NCBI GenBank assembly: GCA_965115995.1
Contig: OZ220472.1
Span: 2,728,001 to 2,792,000 of the forward strand
Length of the DNA stretch: 64,000 nt
Reading direction: 5' to 3'
Source of the DNA: Poriferisodalis sp026713105
Lineage (GTDB): Bacteria; Actinomycetota; Acidimicrobiia; Acidimicrobiales; Poriferisodalaceae
A model generated the notes under the pieces. It did not search any database and had not been told where the DNA came from. It saw nothing but the letters and a program-made list of their open reading frames with translations. The translations under genes and the position numbers were made by a program. Numbering within the stretch: position 1 is the first letter of the stretch; each line of letters begins with the position of its first letter. This document shows, piece by piece, positions 27,000 to 35,226 of the stretch.

Positions 27000-27010
27000 C
27001 AAGGATTGCT

Positions 27011-27032
27011 ACATACGTCGCATATGTGCGAC
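27011..27032 (+). promoter_or_regulatory. palindromic operator candidate for the toxin-antitoxin operon
   Basis: Two overlapping inverted repeats lie 10-31 bases before the antitoxin ATG. GTCGCA (27017-27022) and TGCGAC (27027-27032) form a perfect repeat around TATG. ACATA (27011-27015) pairs with TATGT (27023-27027). This is the expected place and form for the autoregulatory binding site of a Phd/VapB-type antitoxin. Confidence 0.55.
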
Positions 27033-27041
27033 ACTGCCTTC

Positions 27042-27296
27042 ATGGAAACCGTGGCCTCTCGTGAGTTGCGCAATCAAACGCGTGAATTGCTTGATCGCGT
27101 CGCTGAGGGCGAGTCGGTCTGCATCACGGTGCACGGCAAGCCGGTCGCCGAACTCCGGCCCATCGAGGAACGTCCTCAGTGGATAAGTCGCGAGCGCTTC
27201 ATCCGTGATGTCTTGGCCCATCAAGCAGACCACGGCCTGGCTGATGACCTGGCAGATCTCAAGTCCGAGACAACGGACGACTTGCCATGGCCGTAG
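27042..27296 (+). CDS. type II antitoxin, Phd/YefM family (VapB-like)
   Basis: An 84-residue antitoxin. The N-terminal Phd/YefM DNA-binding half reads METVASRELRNQTRELLDRVAEGESVCITVHGKPVAELRP. The C-terminal acidic tail (about 55-84, ending DDLPWP) would wrap the toxin. The ATG at 27042 is chosen because it starts the conserved first strand; an in-frame ATG at 27024 would run through the palindromic operator. The gene overlaps the PIN toxin by 10 bases, the usual coupling of antitoxin and toxin. Confidence 0.9.
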   Translation: METVASRELRNQTRELLDRVAEGESVCITVHGKPVAELRPIEERPQWISRERFIRDVLAHQADHGLADDLADLKSETTDDLPWP

Positions 27297-27679
27297 GTCG
27301 CGGGCTGGCGGACACGTCGCTGTTCATCGCACGCGAGACGGGTCGTCCGCTGAGAACCGACGCATTGCCTGATCGTCTGAGCGTGTCGGCCATCACGATC
27401 GGCGAACTTCGCGTCGGTGTGCTGAAGGCAGCCGACACTGTCGTGCGTGATCGCCGACTCTCGACACTGACCAGCGCATTGGCACTGCATCCGCTTCCGG
27501 TGGACAGCGACGTGGCTGCCGCATGGGCACGGTTGCGAGTCACTCTGCGAGAGCGAGGCTTGGCGATGCCGATCAACGACTCGTGGATCGCGGCTACGGC
27601 CGTCGCCCATGGAGTTCCTGTCGTCACTCAGGACGCCGACTTTCTTGAACTCGACGACTTGGGTGTCGTCCGAGTTTGA
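27287..27679 (+). CDS. vapC: type II toxin, VapC-like PIN-domain ribonuclease
   Basis: A 130-residue PIN-domain toxin. The acidic metal-binding residues are D9 (in LADTSLFIA), E40 (in ITIGEL), D98 (in INDSWIAATA) and D116 or D118 (in TQDADF). VapC toxins cleave tRNA or rRNA and are neutralised by the partner antitoxin encoded just upstream, with which this gene overlaps by 10 bases. All active-site residues are present, so it is probably active. The target RNA cannot be read from the sequence. Confidence 0.9.
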   Translation: MAVGRGLADTSLFIARETGRPLRTDALPDRLSVSAITIGELRVGVLKAADTVVRDRRLSTLTSALALHPLPVDSDVAAAWARLRVTLRERGLAMPINDSWIAATAVAHGVPVVTQDADFLELDDLGVVRV

Positions 27680-27733
27680 CCACGAGACTCCAGTCACCGG
27701 CACTTCTGCCCCGAGAGCATCTAGCTTGCGGAC

Positions 27734-28885
27734 GTGTCGCAGTTCGAAGTTGCAGTTGTCGGGCGGGGTCTGATTGGCAGCGCTGCCGCCCGGCACTTGG
27801 CGGAGGCCGGACATTCGGTGGCGCTGATCGGGCCTAGTGAGCCGGCGGATTATGCGACGTCGTCGGGTCCGTTCGCGAGCCACTACGACGAGGGGCGCAT
27901 CACCCGGATGATCGATCCCGATCCTGCGTGGTCGCACCTGGCGATCCGCTCGATCGGCAGGTACGCAGACATCGAGGAGCGCTCCGGCATCTCGTTCCAT
28001 TCCGGTGCCGGGCTCGTCTACTCCCCCGCAGATCCCCAAGCGGATCTTGCTCACGCCCGAAAGCTTGACGTCGACGCACGTGAGATCAGCGCGGACGATG
28101 TCGCAGAGCGCTTCGGAATCGACATGTCGAGCGCGGACACGATCATCCTCGAAGCTGCTCCGGCGGGCCACATCAACCCTCGACGGATGATCGCGGCGCA
28201 GAGCAAGCTGACGGCCGCAGCGGGCGGGACGGTCGTGGATGCGCCGGTGTCTGCTGCCGTGCCGACACCCGACGGCGTGCAGCTGACCGTCGCGAACGAC
28301 ACGCTGATCGCCGAGGGAGTGCTCTTGTGCACCGGCGCCTGGGCGGCCGAACTCGTCGGAGTCGATCTGCCCCTCGAACGCAGCCTGCGGACGATCCTGA
28401 TGGCCGAACTCGACGAGGGCCCGACGCTGCCGAGCCTCATCTCGCGGACGGACCCGGCCACGTGCGAGGCAGACCCCCGACACGACGTCTACTGGGTTCC
28501 GCCCGTTCGATTCCCGGACGGTCGGGTCATGCTGAAGATCGGCGGCTACGACCCCGCCGCCACCATGGCCGACGATGTCGCCACCGTGGTCGACTGGTTC
28601 CGCAGCGGCGGGAGCCAGGCCGAAGCAGACGATCTCGAGAGCCGGCTGCGGGAATTCCTTCCCGACCGCACGATCCGTTCAAGCGACATCAAGCCCTGCG
28701 TGGTCACGAACACCCCGCACGACTTGCCCTGGATCGACTGGGTCGACGATCGCGTCGCCGTCGCGGTCGGTGGCTGCGGCTCAGCAGCGAAATCCGCCGA
28801 TGAGATCGGGCGGCTGGCGGGGACGCTGTTCACCGAAGGCGGCTGGAACGACCCGGTGCTGGAATTCGAGTCATTCACACCGTGA
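27734..28885 (+). CDS. FAD-dependent oxidoreductase (DAO / sarcosine oxidase-like)
   Basis: A 383-residue flavoprotein of the D-amino acid oxidase/sarcosine oxidase superfamily. The dinucleotide motif VVGRGLIGSAAARHLAEAG is at the N-terminus. A later conserved segment, PCVVTNTPHDLPWIDWVDDRVAVAVGGCGSAAKSADEIG, resembles monomeric sarcosine or N-methyl-amino acid oxidases. Substrates are probably N-methylated or secondary amines, by family knowledge. The GTG start at 27734 leaves five residues before the first strand of the Rossmann fold. It stands alone, between the toxin gene and a convergent VOC gene. Confidence 0.85.
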   Translation: MSQFEVAVVGRGLIGSAAARHLAEAGHSVALIGPSEPADYATSSGPFASHYDEGRITRMIDPDPAWSHLAIRSIGRYADIEERSGISFHSGAGLVYSPADPQADLAHARKLDVDAREISADDVAERFGIDMSSADTIILEAAPAGHINPRRMIAAQSKLTAAAGGTVVDAPVSAAVPTPDGVQLTVANDTLIAEGVLLCTGAWAAELVGVDLPLERSLRTILMAELDEGPTLPSLISRTDPATCEADPRHDVYWVPPVRFPDGRVMLKIGGYDPAATMADDVATVVDWFRSGGSQAEADDLESRLREFLPDRTIRSSDIKPCVVTNTPHDLPWIDWVDDRVAVAVGGCGSAAKSADEIGRLAGTLFTEGGWNDPVLEFESFTP

Positions 28886-28944
28886 GAGAACGATGTCGCG
28901 TCAATCGTGCGCCGTCCATGCGATCGACGGCTTGAACGTCATCC

Positions 28945-28963
28945 AGGTCTGATCTGGAGACCT
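28945..28963 (+). terminator. weak hairpin after the FAD oxidoreductase gene
   Basis: AGGTCT (28945-28950) pairs with AGACCT (28958-28963) around a 7-base loop, 60 bases after the stop and in the gap before a convergent gene. There is no U-tract, so an intrinsic terminator is only a possibility. Confidence 0.25.
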
Positions 28964-29012
28964 CCAGCGACCCCAAGACGGGCGATTCGCGGGCCCTTGG
29001 AGCGTGAAGAAC

Positions 29013-29390
29013 TCAGCTGTGAGGCTCCATCAGCTCAAGGCGGTTGCCGAAGGGATCGTTCACGTAGACACGATGGAAGCCCTCTAACGGTTCGTCGTCT
29101 CGGACGGTGACGCCTGCTGCTTGCAATCGCTCGCCCAGGGCTGCAAGGCCGTCCACCAGCAGGGCCGGGTGAGCCTTGCGTGCCGGCCGAAAGGGACTCT
29201 CGACGCCGAGGTGGATCTTGACGCTGCGGGCTCCCGCATCGCTCTCGAACCAGCAGCCGCCGCGGGCCTCCAGATGCTGCGGCTTGGGCACCCGCGGCAC
29301 GCCCAGCAACCCCTCGTAGAACGCCTGCGCCTCTGCCTCGCGGCCGGGCGGCATCGCGAGCTGCACGTGCTCGATGCCGACGACGCTCAT
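29013..29390 (-). CDS. VOC family protein (glyoxalase/bleomycin resistance-like)
   Basis: A 125-residue single VOC domain. It opens GIEHVQLAMPPGREAEAQAFYEGLLG and closes FHRVYVNDPFGNRLELMEP. The likely metal residues are H8, H60 (in SVKIHLGVE) or a nearby histidine, and the late Glu in RLELME. VOC proteins include glyoxalases, dioxygenases and drug-binding proteins, so no specific activity is assigned. It is read divergently from the catabolic operon starting at 29586, across 195 bases. Confidence 0.82.
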   Translation of the reverse strand: MSVVGIEHVQLAMPPGREAEAQAFYEGLLGVPRVPKPQHLEARGGCWFESDAGARSVKIHLGVESPFRPARKAHPALLVDGLAALGERLQAAGVTVRDDEPLEGFHRVYVNDPFGNRLELMEPHS

Positions 29391-29585
29391 GCGGCCAGCG
29401 CAGAACGGGCTTCGACGGCGGTCGTGCGAGCAGTTGGGCGTGACTCAACCGATGTGCAGGCGACGCACTGCAGATGGGCCATGCTGCAAGCCTGCCAGCT
29501 GTGACGAACAACGACGCCAAGCGGCAGATGCCAGCGGGTCTGGCATGAGGATGTGTCGGCGAAACGACGAGACGGGAGGGCGACG

Positions 29586-30320
29586 GTGAGCAGCGTGGTG
29601 GTGACCGGGGCGAGCTCTGGGATCGGCGAGGCGATCGCACGGCGATTCGTGGCCGACGGCTGGGATGTGCTGACCGGCAGTCGGAGCGAACCCGATCTCG
29701 GCGGCGCGGACTGGCTGCGCACTGACGTGGCCGATCCGGCCCAGGCCGATGCGCTCGTCGCTGCGGCCGTCGAGCGCATCGGATCGCTCGACGTGGTCGT
29801 CAACAATGCCGGCGTCCAAGTCGAGAAGACCATCGCCGACACGTCCGACGCGGAATTCGACCACGTCATGGACACGAATGTCCGGGGCGTGTTCAACATC
29901 TGCCGGGCCGCGGTGCGCCAGATGGCCGGCCAGCCCGGCGGAGGCGTCATCATCAACATCGCCTCGATTGCCGCTACCCATGCCGACGCCGGCATGGCGG
30001 TGTACAACGCCTCGAAGGGTGCCGTCGAAGCCGTCACCCGAGCGATCGCGGTCGACCATGGGCACCAGGGCATCCGCTGCGTCGCGGTCAGCCCCGGCTG
30101 GATCGCTACGGCACTGGCTGATGCCGTATTCGATCTCGAAGCAGACCCTGACGCAGCCCGACAAGCGGCCATCGAACGCCATCCGATCGGCCGGCTCGGC
30201 ACTCCGCACGACATCGCCGAAGTCGTCTTCTGGCTCGCAAGCCCTGCGGCCAGCTTCGTCTCGGGCAGCGTGTTTACTGTGGACGGTGGACTCACCGCCC
30301 AGAGCCCTATCGGTGGCTGA
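29586..30320 (+). CDS. SDR family oxidoreductase (first gene of the 29.6-34.7 kb operon)
   Basis: A 244-residue classical short-chain dehydrogenase: TGASSGIG at 7-14, NNAG at 73-76, S127, Y140 and K144 in AVYNASK, and the C-terminal FTVDGGLTAQSP. The GTG at 29586 is chosen because GGGAGGG lies 5 bases upstream and the protein then begins directly at the first strand; a longer start at 29553 adds 11 unrelated residues. It is followed by an enolase-superfamily gene after 87 bases. It may oxidise a hydroxy acid or sugar-derived alcohol in the same pathway. Confidence 0.87.
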   Translation: MSSVVVTGASSGIGEAIARRFVADGWDVLTGSRSEPDLGGADWLRTDVADPAQADALVAAAVERIGSLDVVVNNAGVQVEKTIADTSDAEFDHVMDTNVRGVFNICRAAVRQMAGQPGGGVIINIASIAATHADAGMAVYNASKGAVEAVTRAIAVDHGHQGIRCVAVSPGWIATALADAVFDLEADPDAARQAAIERHPIGRLGTPHDIAEVVFWLASPAASFVSGSVFTVDGGLTAQSPIGG

Positions 30321-30407
30321 AGCGTCTGATCGCGCGCCGCTCAGCACGGGCCGAGCGCGTGTGAACGCTCCGTTGGGCAGCCACGGAGCAAATCAGGTGG
30401 CACGGCG

Positions 30408-31610
30408 GTGACAGCTCCACGCCAGCCATGCCCGGTTGCCGCCGTCGACGCGCTGATCGTGTCGGTGCCAGCGGTCGGCAACGCGTTTGCCGAGGGCTCC
30501 GAGGAGACCCTGCTGGTCAAGGTGACCGATGTTGACGGGCGGGTCGGCATCGGCGAGTCGGTGTGCACGCCCGCAGTCACGAAAGCGATGATCGACCAGC
30601 GCACCATCCACTTCTGGAGCCAGGGCATCACCGACGTGGTGGTCGGCGCCGACCCCATCGAAGCCGCAGCGCTGTACGACCGGGCGTATCACGGCAGCTT
30701 CTACCACGGCCGCCGCGGCACCTACATCCAGGCCTACTCAGCGGTCGACATCGCGCTCTACGACCTCGCCGGGCGCCAACTCGGACTGCCCGTCTACAAG
30801 CTCCTCGGCGGCGCCCGCACGGATCGAATCCGGCCCTATGCGACCTGCTATCCGGGCGACATCTACGACGGACCGATGTCGGCAGTTCTCGACGAGGTCA
30901 CCCGCCAAGCCACAGTCGCCGCGGACCAAGGCCTCACCGCCGTCAAAGTGCCGGTGCTGTTCGGTGCCGAGGTGTCCGACCGGGCCATCGTGACGTTCGT
31001 CGGAGACTGCCGGGCAGCGTTCGGTGACGAGCTCACCATGGCGCTCGACTTCGGCTACCGCTGGTGGGACTGGCACGACGCCGCCTGGACGCTGCGCCGC
31101 ATCGAAGACTTCGACGTGACCTTCGCGGAGGCCCCGCTGCGGCACGACGACCTGGCCGGCCATGCCCGCCTGGCCGCCGTGTCGCCCATCCGGGTCGGCG
31201 GCGCCGAATTCGCGGCGGGCCGCTGGGAAGTGCGGGAATGGCTGACGACCGGCGGCGTGTCGCTGGTGCAACCCGGCGTCAGCCGGGCCGGCGGGTTCAC
31301 CGAGCTGATGCGCATCGCCGAGCTGTGCGAGCTGCACGGTGCGCAGCTCATCCCCCACAGCTTCGCCACCGGCATCACCGACGTCGCGAACTTCCACCTG
31401 CAGGCCGCAGCCCTCACCATCCCGATGGTGGAGTTCCGCTCGTCGCGGCTCGGCGAGTCGCGCCTGCGCACCGAGCTGGTGCACCCGCCTGAGCCCGAGA
31501 TCGTCGACGGCTACGCAGCGCTTCCCACGGGTGCGGGCCTCGGCGTGGAGCTGAACGAAGAGCTGGTCGCTGCCCACACGCTCGACGCAGCCGGCAACGG
31601 GAGCGATTGA
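30408..31610 (+). CDS. enolase superfamily, mandelate racemase/muconate lactonizing-type enzyme
   Basis: A 400-residue member of the mandelate racemase group, which abstracts the alpha-proton of a carboxylate bound to Mg2+. The metal ligands are D214, E241 and E267 and the general base on the other face is H317. Their spacing matches mandelate racemase almost exactly (26-27, 26 and 50 residues). K180 sits at the lysine position in AVKVP, where the second lysine of the KxK motif is Pro. It is likely a sugar-acid dehydratase or racemase. Its gene ends 3 bases before the dioxygenase gene start. Confidence 0.88.
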   Translation: MTAPRQPCPVAAVDALIVSVPAVGNAFAEGSEETLLVKVTDVDGRVGIGESVCTPAVTKAMIDQRTIHFWSQGITDVVVGADPIEAAALYDRAYHGSFYHGRRGTYIQAYSAVDIALYDLAGRQLGLPVYKLLGGARTDRIRPYATCYPGDIYDGPMSAVLDEVTRQATVAADQGLTAVKVPVLFGAEVSDRAIVTFVGDCRAAFGDELTMALDFGYRWWDWHDAAWTLRRIEDFDVTFAEAPLRHDDLAGHARLAAVSPIRVGGAEFAAGRWEVREWLTTGGVSLVQPGVSRAGGFTELMRIAELCELHGAQLIPHSFATGITDVANFHLQAAALTIPMVEFRSSRLGESRLRTELVHPPEPEIVDGYAALPTGAGLGVELNEELVAAHTLDAAGNGSD

Positions 31611-31613
31611 CCA

Positions 31614-32912
31614 GTGAGCAAGCCGTCGGCTGGGCTGTCGGCGGAGGCGCCGCCAAACGCGCCGGCGGCTGACGGAAGCGAACGCGGTGCTGTCGGTGAC
31701 ATCACCACGTACAACCCGCATCTCGGCAACCGGCTCGGCATCGCTGGCGCACCTGCGGCGACCGGCGCAGTCATCGACGGGCGACAAGTGCTTGTCGGAT
31801 TCGCCGACGGGCATGAGCGGACCTACGCGGCCCAATGGCTGCGACACTGCTGCTGGTGCGATGAATGCGGCAACCCCGCTGACGGCATCCGATTCACGAC
31901 GGTGGCCAGCTTCCCGTCGGACATCGCCCCCGCGAGCGCCCACACCTGTGACGGCGACTTGGTGCTTTCCTGGCCCGACGGCCACCGATCGTTCTACGGC
32001 GGCGACTGGCTCGCGGCGAACGCCTACGACGACGACGCCCGCAATCGGCGAGCCGCGTGGCAGCCCACCACCTGGCGAGCCGAGCTCGCAGACGACTTCC
32101 CGACCGTCGACTGGGACGAGGCCAGCGACGGAGGCAGCGGACAACTGCGCGCCTATCGGCTGCTGCGCGACTACGGCATCGTGCGCATCGACAACCTCGG
32201 CACCGACCCCGCCTGCACCGGGCAGCTCGCCGACCTCGTCGGCCCGATCCATGAGACAACCGTCTACGGCCGCATCTACGACGTGCGGGCCGAACCCGTG
32301 GCGAAGCTCGGCGCCAAGACCGGCATGGCCCAAGCGCCCCACATCGACGACGCCTTCTACTACTGCCCGCCCGGCATCGACATCTTCCACTGCCTGGTCA
32401 ATACCGACGTCGGCGGCATGAGCACCTACGTGGACGGCTTCTCCATCGCCGAGTCGCTTCGGGCCGACGAGCCCGACGCATTCGAGGCCCTCACCACCCT
32501 GGCGGTCACCCACATCCGGCGCCATCCCGGCGAGATCAACCTACGCAGCCGCAGCCCGGTCATCCGGCTCGACGAATTCGGACGCCCGAGCGGCATCCGC
32601 TACTTCGACCGGGCGCTCGGCCCGCTTGACGTCCCGCCAGACGACGTCGACCGCCTGTATGACGCCATCCGGGCCTTCAGCGACCGGATGAGAAGCCCCG
32701 AGTTCACCGCCACGATCCGGGTCGAGCCCGGACAGGGCGTGCTCATCGACAACCACCGGGTCATGCACGGGCGGACTGCGTTCGACCCAGCCAGCGGGCG
32801 TCACATCCGCCTCTGTCACGTCCCCCGTGACGAGTTTCACGGCCGGCTGCGGGAGCTCAGCCTGCGACTCGATCCGTGGTCCCACGACCAGTACCTGCCG
32901 CAGGGCTCATGA
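31614..32912 (+). CDS. gamma-butyrobetaine hydroxylase-like Fe(II)/2-oxoglutarate dioxygenase
   Basis: A 432-residue two-domain protein. The N-terminal DUF971-like domain carries a zinc site C80, C82, C85 and H124; this CxCxxC...H spacing is the same as in human gamma-butyrobetaine hydroxylase. The C-terminal TauD/TfdA-type catalytic domain has H243 and D245 (APHIDDAFYYC) and a distal His in DNHRVMHGRTAF, followed by the 2-oxoglutarate arginine region. By family, it would hydroxylate a betaine or related carboxylate. The GTG start lies 3 bases after the enolase-family gene, so the two are closely coupled. Residues 1-30 are low-complexity Ala/Pro-rich. Confidence 0.88.
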   Translation: MSKPSAGLSAEAPPNAPAADGSERGAVGDITTYNPHLGNRLGIAGAPAATGAVIDGRQVLVGFADGHERTYAAQWLRHCCWCDECGNPADGIRFTTVASFPSDIAPASAHTCDGDLVLSWPDGHRSFYGGDWLAANAYDDDARNRRAAWQPTTWRAELADDFPTVDWDEASDGGSGQLRAYRLLRDYGIVRIDNLGTDPACTGQLADLVGPIHETTVYGRIYDVRAEPVAKLGAKTGMAQAPHIDDAFYYCPPGIDIFHCLVNTDVGGMSTYVDGFSIAESLRADEPDAFEALTTLAVTHIRRHPGEINLRSRSPVIRLDEFGRPSGIRYFDRALGPLDVPPDDVDRLYDAIRAFSDRMRSPEFTATIRVEPGQGVLIDNHRVMHGRTAFDPASGRHIRLCHVPRDEFHGRLRELSLRLDPWSHDQYLPQGS

Positions 32913-32946
32913 GCACCTGTCCACGACCCACGAGAGGGGCCGCGAC

Positions 32947-33708
32947 GTGATCAGCGCCGATCTCGCCGGCAAGCGGAGCATCGTCAGCGGCGGGGCCAGC
33001 GGCATCGGCCTGGGCGTGACCCGCACGTTCGCTGCGAACGGCAGCACTGTGGCCATCGCCGACCTGGCGGGCGACCGGCTCACTGCCACAGTGCGAGCGC
33101 TGACCGACGAAGGGCTCGACGTGTTTGGCGCACCCTGCGATCTGCGCGACAACGACTCTGTGGCTGCCATGGTCGACGCCGCCGCCGGACAAATGGGCGG
33201 CATCGACTACCTGCTCAACATCGCCGGCCATCCCGTCACGCTCCAGACGATTCCCGCGAGCGACCTCGAGTCGCAGACCGAGCAACTATGGGCTGAGGCG
33301 CTCTCAATCAACCTGCTGTCGGCCTTCCGCACGGCAAAGGCCGCGGCGCCCTACCTGAAGGAATCCCGCGGCGCCATCGTGAACACGGCATCGATGTCGG
33401 GCTGGCGCGGCGGCGGTTCCAGCTCGCCCTACAGCGTCGCCAAGGGCGGACTCATCACGCTCACCAAGGAACTGGCACGCGGCCTGGCCCCCGAAGTGCG
33501 GGTGAACGCCATCTCCCCCAGCTACGTGCACCCCGATTCCACCAACTTCCCGATCCGCTGGGAGACGGTCTTCGAAGATTCCGAGGCGCTGCCGCTGGGC
33601 CGCCCCGGCACTGCCGCCGAGTACGCCGACGCCTGCCTGTTCCTCTGCGCCGGCGCCAGCTACATCACCGGCCAGACGATCCACGTCGACGGCGGTTGGA
33701 GCGCCTGA
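32947..33708 (+). CDS. SDR family oxidoreductase (fourth gene of the operon)
   Basis: A 253-residue short-chain dehydrogenase: GGASGIG at 15-21, NIAG at 91-94, S149, Y162 and K166 (PYSVAKGG), and the end TIHVDGGWSA. The GTG at 32947 is preceded by GAGAGGGG. An in-frame start further upstream would overlap the dioxygenase gene and encode unrelated residues. It is 34 bases downstream of the dioxygenase gene. With the hydroxylase before it, a simple idea is hydroxylation followed by oxidation to a ketone. Confidence 0.87.
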   Translation: MISADLAGKRSIVSGGASGIGLGVTRTFAANGSTVAIADLAGDRLTATVRALTDEGLDVFGAPCDLRDNDSVAAMVDAAAGQMGGIDYLLNIAGHPVTLQTIPASDLESQTEQLWAEALSINLLSAFRTAKAAAPYLKESRGAIVNTASMSGWRGGGSSSPYSVAKGGLITLTKELARGLAPEVRVNAISPSYVHPDSTNFPIRWETVFEDSEALPLGRPGTAAEYADACLFLCAGASYITGQTIHVDGGWSA

Positions 33709-33813
33709 GCACCCGAATGGCAGCCGGATCCCGCATCCGAACCACAACCGACCAGCATCCAGACAACGCCAGAGCAACAGCCGAGCAGCACCGACGAGAC
33801 AGGCCAGAGACCG

Positions 33814-34662
33814 ATGAGCAAGCCCGAGCGGTGGCGAGACCCAACCAAGAAGCTCTTCCCCCACCAGGTCGGCTTCACCGCGCCGCCCATGGACTTCGAC
33901 GCTGCCCCGAGCGATTTCCTGCGCATGTGCCCGCCGTCGGTCGGCGTGCACGGGCGCCTGCTGCACGCCCCCGGCTACGCACACCGCCTCAGCGACCGTG
34001 CCGGGCTGTTCCACTTGCTCGAAGAGACCGTGCACTGCCTGTCCAACAGCGGCGCCGACGTGGTCGGGCAGGTCGGCACGAACTGGGTGCACGCCGCCGG
34101 CACCGACGCCTCGGACATCCGCCGCTTCACGATCGAGGTGGCCGAGAAGTACGAGACGCCGTTCCACATGGCCGGCCTGACACTGGTGGAGGCCTGCGAG
34201 GCGCACGGCTACGAGCGGGTCGCGCTCAACGCCGCCTACTTCTGGCCCGACTGGCGCGACGGCGTCGTGCGCTTTCTGCGCAGCGCGGGCATCGATGTCG
34301 TATGGGCAGGAAACTTCGTCGACCAGGGCTGGTACGCCACCCAGGAAGAGGTGAACGACTGCATCTGGATCTTTGGGGGCGACCTCGCACTGCGCTCGTG
34401 CGAGTACGCCCTCGCCCAAGCGCCCGACGTCGACGCAGTGCTCGTCAACGGCATGTCCAACTACCGGGGCGATGACGGTCTGCCGCAGCGCTTCGTGACC
34501 TTGGCCGCCGGCATCGAAGCGCAGCTCGGCGTTCCGATCATCTCCTCGGACATCAGCCTGCACTGGCGCATCCTGCGGACGCTCGGCGTCGAGCCGCTGG
34601 GCCGCCAGGGCTCGCTGCTGGCCTCCCTACAGGCAGGGGCGTCATCTCAAGCGACTTCTTGA
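33814..34662 (+). CDS. Asp/Glu racemase-fold protein, arylmalonate decarboxylase/maleate isomerase-like
   Basis: A 282-residue protein resembling the maleate isomerase/arylmalonate decarboxylase branch of the Asp/Glu racemase superfamily. The first active-site position falls in QVGTNWVHAAG (near residue 88), where Gly replaces the first catalytic Cys, as in arylmalonate decarboxylase. The second falls in VNGMSNYRG, where the usual Cys before Thr/Ser-Asn-x-Arg appears to be Met. With neither cysteine, normal racemase chemistry is not expected. It lies 105 bases downstream of the SDR and ends the operon. Only the fold assignment is firm. Confidence 0.75.
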   Translation: MSKPERWRDPTKKLFPHQVGFTAPPMDFDAAPSDFLRMCPPSVGVHGRLLHAPGYAHRLSDRAGLFHLLEETVHCLSNSGADVVGQVGTNWVHAAGTDASDIRRFTIEVAEKYETPFHMAGLTLVEACEAHGYERVALNAAYFWPDWRDGVVRFLRSAGIDVVWAGNFVDQGWYATQEEVNDCIWIFGGDLALRSCEYALAQAPDVDAVLVNGMSNYRGDDGLPQRFVTLAAGIEAQLGVPIISSDISLHWRILRTLGVEPLGRQGSLLASLQAGASSQATS

Positions 34663-34751
34663 TGCACCCGAACCGGCGGGGGTTCCGATGCGTTGAAGTG
34701 GATGACACTGTTGAGGGCGCTGTAACCCGCCAGTCACCGCAGAGGCAATCC

Positions 34752-35225
34752 ATGCACTCATTCCGACGAGCATCCCGGCTGGCCAGCGCAGCACTCGGGC
34801 TCGCGCTCGTCGCAGGCGCGTGCGGCTACTACGACGACACCACCGAAGTGGTCACGCCCGCGCTGCCGGGCTCCGATGCCTCCGTCCGCGGCACCATCAC
34901 TTACCGGGAGCGGATCGCCCTCACGCCCGACGCCGTGGTGACCGTGCAGCTGCGCGACACGTCCTATGCCGACACCGCCTCGGTGCTCATCGCCGAGCAA
35001 ATCATCAGCAGCCCCGGCCAGGTGCCCATTGATTTCGACCTCCGCTATGTCAGCGACGAGATCGACGACCGCAACACCTATTCGATCTCGGCGGTGATCA
35101 CCGAGGGCGACGGGCGAATGGCGTTCACCAACGACACCGCGTACGACGTGATCACCCGCGGCAACCCTCGCCGCGTCGACATGACACTGGTGATGGTGGA
35201 GCCGCCACCCGAAGTGACGCCCTGA
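34752..35225 (+). CDS. YbaY/YscW-family (pilotin-like) lipoprotein
   Basis: A 157-residue lipoprotein. Residues 1-23 are a signal peptide ending in the lipobox VAGAC (C24). The rest is one YbaY/YscW domain: VRGTITYRERIALTPDAVVTVQL, the IAEQIIS strand, PIDFDLRYVSDEID, YSISAVI and the conserved DVITRGNPRRVD near the end. The homologous YscW is a secretion pilotin, but most YbaY-type proteins have no known role. The ATG at 34752 starts the signal peptide. Its stop is 1 base from the stop of the convergent MFS gene. Confidence 0.83.
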   Translation: MHSFRRASRLASAALGLALVAGACGYYDDTTEVVTPALPGSDASVRGTITYRERIALTPDAVVTVQLRDTSYADTASVLIAEQIISSPGQVPIDFDLRYVSDEIDDRNTYSISAVITEGDGRMAFTNDTAYDVITRGNPRRVDMTLVMVEPPPEVTP

Positions 35226-35226
35226 A

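Noticed and set aside
25572..27002. 476-codon continuous minus-strand frame covering the dienelactone hydrolase-like gene and more
   Set aside because: Only the part from ATG 26501 has family character. The upstream part is antisense to the RDD membrane protein gene and is the by-product of high GC.
28892..28951. 19-codon frame after the FAD oxidoreductase gene
   Set aside because: Too short, without a family or conserved context; not reported as a gene.
30738..32525. 595-codon minus-strand frame opposite the enolase-family and dioxygenase genes
   Set aside because: The frame is open because of GC bias; the plus-strand proteins show conserved active sites at correct spacing.
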